From FEN-1073 sp050010135 (lineage in GTDB: Bacteria > Chloroflexota > Anaerolineae > Anaerolineales > RBG-16-64-43): a stretch of 64,000 nucleotides of DNA. The translations under genes and the position numbers were made by a program. Below are positions 59,259-64,000 of the stretch, in pieces (position 1 is the stretch's first letter; the number at the start of each line of letters is the position of its first letter). The DNA is taken from the NCBI GenBank assembly GCA_050010135.1, contig JBEKLP010000003.1:15225-79224 (forward strand), in the 5' to 3' direction. Below the pieces are notes generated by a model. The model saw nothing but the letters and a program-made list of their open reading frames with translations. It made no database searches and was not told where the DNA came from.

Positions 59259-62200
59259 ATGGACGAATCGTCCGCGGACCGCTTCCGCCGGCTTAGGCGC
59301 AGCCTGGAAGAAACCGGGGATATGGAGGAATCGGAAGAGGAAACCTGCGCTTCTGAGCCGGCTTCTCCTGCGGATCAGGAAGCTCTGCCCGAAGAGGATA
59401 AACCGCTTTCCGGAGCGGAAGGTCCGGTTCGCCCGATCCCGGACGAAATAAGAACCAAAGAGACGGGTCAATCGGAAACGATTGATCCCTTTGCAGTGGG
59501 ATCTTCTCGCAAGCTGGAGGCGGTCCCCTCCGTTCCGCCCCTTGCGGCGGAGGAGCAGGAAGCCCGGCCCGTCGCATCGGAACCGGCCGCGTCGAAGAGT
59601 TCCCCGATAAAACTATCCACCCCGCAATGGCGTGCGCGCCGCCGTTTTTCCCATACCGGCCCCCTTCCCCCGCCGCCGGAATCCGCGCAACCCGCCGCCT
59701 CCGATACTTCGCGGATCCGGCGCGGACGAAAACGACCCTTTCGCACATGTCTCGTTCGGATCACACTGACCGCGGTCTTCGCGTTCACCGCGCTGCTTTT
59801 CGTGGCCGCGGGCTTCATCTTGTACGAATATTTCGAGATCGCCTCCACCCTCCCCTCGGTGGAGGACCTGAAATCGCGCGCGTCGCAATTCGAAACCACT
59901 CGGATCTACGACCGCAACGGCAATTTGCTCTATGAGATTCTTGATCCGAACGAAGGCCGGCGGACATACACGGCGTTGGCTAACATTTCGCCGTACATGA
60001 CGGCGGCCACTATCGCCATCGAGGACCGCAAATACTACAGCCATCCCGGATTCGACCCGTCGAGAATCCTGAGCGCCTTTACCCAGAATATTTCCTCCGG
60101 CGAGACGGTTTCCGGCGCTTCCACCATTACGCAACAACTGGCGCGCACGCTGCTCATGACCCCCGAGGAGCGAACGGAACAATCCTATCTGCGCAAGGTC
60201 CGCGAGGCTTTGCTGGCTGTCGAAATCACCCGCAGATATTCCAAGGATGAAATTCTCGAGCTGTACTTGAACGAAATTTCCTACGGCAACCTCGCCTACG
60301 GGGTGGAGGCGGCCGCGGAAACGTATTTTCAAACGACGGCCGACAAGCTCACCCTCGATCAGGCTTCGCTGCTGGCGGGCATTCCCCAGGCGCCGTCGGT
60401 ATACGACGTCTATTCAAACCGCGAGGCCACGCTCGAACGCCAGCGCCAGGTGCTGGTGGCGATGATCGAGACCAGCACGGCGCAAAACTGCATTTTCGTC
60501 GGATTGACCCGGTCCGCCGTGTGCGTGATGGCCGAGGATGCCGGCGCCGCGTGGACCATCGCCCAAAGCCAGACGTTCCAGCCGCCGGATGTGAGCATGC
60601 GCTACCCGCACTGGGTGAATTACATCCGCCAGCTTCTGGAGGCCAAGTACGATCCGCAGACCATCTACCGCTCCGGCTTCCAGGTTTACACGACGCTCGA
60701 CCCCGCACTGCAGGATCTGGCCGACGGGGTGGTGCGGCAGCAGGTGGCGGCGCTTGCCGATAAGCACGTCACCGGCGGCGCGCTGGTCGCCATCCGCCCT
60801 TCGACCGGGGAGATCCTGGCCATGGTCGGATCGCCCGATTTTTCCGCGCAGCCTTCCGGCCAAATCAACATGGCCATCCGGCCCCGGCAGTCGGGCTCCG
60901 CGATCAAACCGCTGACCTATACGGCGGCTTTCGAAAAAGGATGGACTCCCGCCACGCTGCTCTGGGACGTTCCCACCGTGTTTCCCCCCTCTAACGATCC
61001 TTTCGACACCAATCCGCCCTACAAGCCGGTGAACTACGATGGAAAATTTCACGGGCCGGTGACCGTTCGCTCCGCGCTGGCCAATTCCTACAACATCCCG
61101 GCGGTCAAGACGCTCCAATACGTGGGCATCTACGATGATCCGTCCACCCCGCAGCCCGACGGGTTGATCGCAATGGCCAAGCGCCTCGGGATCACCACGT
61201 TGACCCAGACCGATTACAGTTATTCGCTGGCCCTGGGCGCAGGAGAGGTGAGCCCGCTGGAGCTGACCGCGGCCTACGCGGTGTTCGCCAACGGGGGAAT
61301 TCGCGTTCCACCGGTGGCGATCACGAAGATCGTAACCTACGACGGGAAAACGGTTTTTGAATACAAACCTCCGGAGGGCCAGCAGGTGATCCGTCCGGAG
61401 CACGCTTTCCTGATCTCTTCGATCCTTTCGGACAACAACGCGCGCACACCGATGTTTGGACCTAACTCGGTGCTCAACCTGCCGTTCCCCGTCGCCGTAA
61501 AAACCGGTACCACCAACGACTTTCGCGACAATTGGACGCTGGGATACACGCCCGACCTGGTGGCGGGCGTGTGGGTCGGCAATCCCGACAATACGCCCAT
61601 GGTCGAATCCACAGGAGTAAGCGGAGCGGCGCCGATCTGGTCTCAGTTCATGATCCAAGCCGTACAGCAGGTGACCGGCGGCAAACCCACACCGTTCGTT
61701 GTGCCTCCCGGAATCACGCAGAAGCTGATCTGCACCGTCTCCGGCGCGGAACCGAGCAAATATTGCCCATCGACACGCACGGAATTCTTTGCCGCCGACC
61801 GGCCGCCGTTGCCGGCGGATCAGGACCTATGGCGCGACGCGTACATTGACCTATTCACCGGTTTGCGCGCCTCCGCGGCTTGTCCGACTTATTACGATCA
61901 GAAGTTGACCGTCGCTGTCAACGATCCGGCGGCCCGGCAATGGCTGGTCTCCGATCCGGATGGGCGGACGTGGGCCCAGCGCAATGGATTCCCGGATCCG
62001 ATCCTTTTTTATCCTGAGGGCGAATGCACCGCGGACAGCCCGCATCCGGTCCTCCAGATCACCAATCCCCACGACGGCCAGACTGTCACCGATCCGCGGA
62101 TGGAGATCCATGGAGAGGCGGGCGCCACGCGCGAGTTTGATCATTTCACGCTCGAGTATGCGTTGGACCACGAGCCGGACCATTGGATGTCGATCATTCC

Positions 62201-62552
62201 ATCATCGACAACGCCGATTGTGACGCCAGGCAAGCTGGCGGAGTGGGACCTTTCCAAGATCGATGACGGATGGATGACCATCCGGCTGACGGTGTATTCC
62301 CGCCAAGGAGGAAAAGTCGAACTGAAAGTGCATTTCGAATTGCGCAAACCCTCCCCCACGCCCATGCCGACGCACACTCCCACCCCCACTTTCACCGTGA
62401 CGCCCACGGCGTTGAATACATCCACGCAAACTCCGACACAAACTCCAACACAAGTACCAACCGATACGCCCTCCGACACGCCGTCCCTCACGCCCACGGA
62501 AGAGCCCACCACGACTGAGACGCCTGTCCCATCCAGCACCTCGACCCCGTAG
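59259..62552 (+). CDS. class A penicillin-binding protein (PBP1-type)
   Basis: The 1097-residue protein has a disordered cytoplasmic N-terminus (about 165 residues), a membrane segment (ALLFVAAGFILYEYF) and a GT51 glycosyltransferase domain (EDRKYYSHPGFDPSRILS, GASTITQQLARTLLM). A transpeptidase domain follows with SxxK in GSAIKPLTY, SxN in NSYNIPAVK and KTGTTN. After that come an Ig-like region and a Thr/Pro tail (about 50 residues of TPTPT repeats). It polymerises and cross-links glycan. The tail is unusual for PBPs and resembles those of the other exported proteins here. Confidence 0.95.
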   Translation: MDESSADRFRRLRRSLEETGDMEESEEETCASEPASPADQEALPEEDKPLSGAEGPVRPIPDEIRTKETGQSETIDPFAVGSSRKLEAVPSVPPLAAEEQEARPVASEPAASKSSPIKLSTPQWRARRRFSHTGPLPPPPESAQPAASDTSRIRRGRKRPFRTCLVRITLTAVFAFTALLFVAAGFILYEYFEIASTLPSVEDLKSRASQFETTRIYDRNGNLLYEILDPNEGRRTYTALANISPYMTAATIAIEDRKYYSHPGFDPSRILSAFTQNISSGETVSGASTITQQLARTLLMTPEERTEQSYLRKVREALLAVEITRRYSKDEILELYLNEISYGNLAYGVEAAAETYFQTTADKLTLDQASLLAGIPQAPSVYDVYSNREATLERQRQVLVAMIETSTAQNCIFVGLTRSAVCVMAEDAGAAWTIAQSQTFQPPDVSMRYPHWVNYIRQLLEAKYDPQTIYRSGFQVYTTLDPALQDLADGVVRQQVAALADKHVTGGALVAIRPSTGEILAMVGSPDFSAQPSGQINMAIRPRQSGSAIKPLTYTAAFEKGWTPATLLWDVPTVFPPSNDPFDTNPPYKPVNYDGKFHGPVTVRSALANSYNIPAVKTLQYVGIYDDPSTPQPDGLIAMAKRLGITTLTQTDYSYSLALGAGEVSPLELTAAYAVFANGGIRVPPVAITKIVTYDGKTVFEYKPPEGQQVIRPEHAFLISSILSDNNARTPMFGPNSVLNLPFPVAVKTGTTNDFRDNWTLGYTPDLVAGVWVGNPDNTPMVESTGVSGAAPIWSQFMIQAVQQVTGGKPTPFVVPPGITQKLICTVSGAEPSKYCPSTRTEFFAADRPPLPADQDLWRDAYIDLFTGLRASAACPTYYDQKLTVAVNDPAARQWLVSDPDGRTWAQRNGFPDPILFYPEGECTADSPHPVLQITNPHDGQTVTDPRMEIHGEAGATREFDHFTLEYALDHEPDHWMSIIPSSTTPIVTPGKLAEWDLSKIDDGWMTIRLTVYSRQGGKVELKVHFELRKPSPTPMPTHTPTPTFTVTPTALNTSTQTPTQTPTQVPTDTPSDTPSLTPTEEPTTTETPVPSSTSTP

Positions 62553-62686
62553 GCCGGATTTCCCCGGCGCGTTATAATTTCCCGGGCTATTCTCCCGGCA
62601 TTCCAGCAAGAAGCCCTGCCCTTCCTGTCTCTCCACCCGAAGCGATTGCGGTATGCAGGATCCGGGAATCTTTGGACGGTCTTCCC

Positions 62687-64000
62687 ATGGATTCCAGTTC
62701 GATCTCGCGAAATGACGCCGACCGGGAAAAGCGCGCCGTGGCGCTGTCCTCGGTCATCGCGGCCGTCGTTCTCACCTCCATGAAACTGGTCGTCGGTTTG
62801 CTGACGGGGTCGCTCGGGATTCTTGCCGAGGCGGCCCACTCGGCGCTCGATTTGATCGCCGCCGCCGTGACGCTGCTGGCGGTACGGCTTTCCGGGCGGC
62901 CGGCCAGCAGCAGCTATACCTACGGCCACGGGAAGATCGAAAACCTCTCGGCCTTGTTCGAAACCTTGCTGCTTCTGGTCACCTGCCTGTGGATCATCTA
63001 TGAGGCGATCCAGCGGTTGTTTTTTCACCCGGTTGAGGTCGAAGCTACCTTTGCGGCGTTTGCCGTCATGGCGATTTCCATTGGGATTGATTTTACGCGT
63101 TCGCGGGTCCTGGCGCGCGCGGCGAAGAAATATCAATCCCAGGCGCTCGAGGCGGACGCGCTGCACTTCTCGACCGACATCTGGTCTTCGTCGGTGGTAA
63201 TCGGCGGTCTGCTCCTAGTCCTCGCCTCCCGGCAACTGTCGATCACCTGGTTGGAACAAGCCGACGCGGTTGCGGCGCTGGGGGTGGCCTGCATCGTCGT
63301 GTACGTCTCGGTCCAGCTCGGACGGCGGACGATCATCGGTTTGCTCGACGGCATCCCGGCCGGATTGCGCGAGGAAATCCTGCTCGCGGCCAAGGTGCCC
63401 GGCGTGATGGAAGTGAAACGCGTGCGCGTTCGGCGCAGCGGAGCGGAGTCCTTCGTGGACGTGGTTCTGCTGGTGCCGCCGAATACCCCGCTGGAACGGG
63501 CGCATCAAATTGTCCAGGAAGCGCGGGATAGGGTGCGCTCCATTCTTCCCCAGGCGGATGTGGTGGTGGAGGTCGATCCGGGTTCGGTCCTCGCCGAGGG
63601 CGTGCTGGACATCGTCCGGCAAATGGCTGCCCGTCAGGGGGTGGGCGTGCACAGCGTGCACCTTTACGAAGTACCCGGATCGCGTCTGCTGGAGCTTCAC
63701 CTGGAAGTGAGCGACGATCTGCGATTGGACGAAGCCCATGCGCTGGCCGGCGTTTTTGAAGAATCGCTCCATGCGGCGCTGCCGGACCTGGGGGAAATCG
63801 TCACCCACATCGAGCCCGCCGGAGATTCCACGCTGCGGCGCCCGGCCTCTCCGGAGGACGAGGCGCGGCTAATGCGCTCCATCCGCGAGGTGGCGGATTC
63901 ACTTGCGGTTAAATGCGAGCCGCACCAGGTGAACGTGCGCCGGGTCGAAGAGGATCTGGTGGTCAGCTTTCATTGCCTGTTCAGCCCCGATATCGCGATC
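62687..64000 (+). CDS. cation diffusion facilitator, 3' end outside window
   Basis: The frame is open from the ATG at 62687 to the window end (438 codons). The membrane domain has HxxxD pairs in AEAAHSALDLI and DALHFSTDIWSS, the CDF metal site. At least two complete cytoplasmic ZT-dimer-like domains follow in tandem (around residues 220-305 and 308-385), and a third begins before the end. It would export zinc, iron or manganese. Most CDF proteins have only one such cytoplasmic domain. Confidence 0.9.
   Translation, partial: MDSSSISRNDADREKRAVALSSVIAAVVLTSMKLVVGLLTGSLGILAEAAHSALDLIAAAVTLLAVRLSGRPASSSYTYGHGKIENLSALFETLLLLVTCLWIIYEAIQRLFFHPVEVEATFAAFAVMAISIGIDFTRSRVLARAAKKYQSQALEADALHFSTDIWSSSVVIGGLLLVLASRQLSITWLEQADAVAALGVACIVVYVSVQLGRRTIIGLLDGIPAGLREEILLAAKVPGVMEVKRVRVRRSGAESFVDVVLLVPPNTPLERAHQIVQEARDRVRSILPQADVVVEVDPGSVLAEGVLDIVRQMAARQGVGVHSVHLYEVPGSRLLELHLEVSDDLRLDEAHALAGVFEESLHAALPDLGEIVTHIEPAGDSTLRRPASPEDEARLMRSIREVADSLAVKCEPHQVNVRRVEEDLVVSFHCLFSPDIAI

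Overview
The window reads as a GC-rich (about 60%) chromosomal segment of an anaerobic member of the Chloroflexota, most likely class Anaerolineae. This is an inference from gene content. It rests on many exported proteins with long Thr/Pro linkers of the TPTFTPT type, several Tat- or membrane-anchored L,D-transpeptidases, a VanW protein, HrcA/CIRCE heat-shock control, a two-subunit 2-oxoacid:ferredoxin oxidoreductase, AmrS, and no recognisable outer-membrane machinery. No phage, integrase, transposase, CRISPR array or rRNA is visible. There is one tRNA, Leu(UAA).

Layout. Positions 1-9000 hold two tandem pairs of exported proteins: two beta-helix CSLREA-type proteins, and two lipoproteins with an NBR1-type Ig domain plus a CBM9-like domain. 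Alanine racemase and tRNA-Leu lie between the pairs. Positions 9000-13000 (minus strand) carry a decayed HAD hydrolase gene, a small conserved protein, a CnoX-like thioredoxin, and an amidase/L,D-transpeptidase pair. Positions 13200-17130 hold a small ORF behind an operator-like repeat, a NUDIX hydrolase and a two-component pair. Positions 17200-23040 form the hrcA-grpE-dnaK-dnaJ-prmA heat-shock operon behind a sigma-A promoter and a CIRCE operator. Positions 23070-29463 (minus strand) carry rpsU-infA and an eight-gene run: L,D-transpeptidase, ccdA, tlpA, DUF2085, pgeF, yggS, yggT, yggU.

Positions 29500-33600 contain yjbQ, a decayed and an intact copy of a secreted protein gene, and a lipoprotein gene overlapping the intact copy. 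Positions 33790-36460 encode the oxidoreductase. Positions 36700-45980 are a mixed set: a PH-domain membrane protein, amrS, an alpha/beta hydrolase, a PLD-family protein, VanW, metF, a Trm112-like protein, an L,D-transpeptidase with an altered active-site motif, and a receiver protein. Positions 46020-48170 carry a second CIRCE promoter with groES-groEL. Positions 48187-55594 (minus strand) hold a LysM protein, queG, a CapA-family lipoprotein, polA and a receiver/roadblock-like protein. Positions 55700-64000 hold two membrane proteins, a RES-domain gene relic, an arsR-arsM locus with matched operators, a MaoC protein, a class A penicillin-binding protein and a CDF transporter that runs off the window.

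Themes. Envelope biogenesis dominates: Alr, an amidase, three L,D-transpeptidases, a class A PBP, VanW and LysM. Protein quality control is complete (both CIRCE loci plus a CnoX-like protein). The feature most open to a new function is the ccdA-tlpA-DUF2085 group, which looks like a membrane thiol relay ending in a protein of unknown function. Three gene relics (a HAD hydrolase, a secreted-protein paralogue and a RES-domain protein) show ongoing gene loss. Several membrane or exported protein genes appear to start from leaderless or nearly leaderless promoters.
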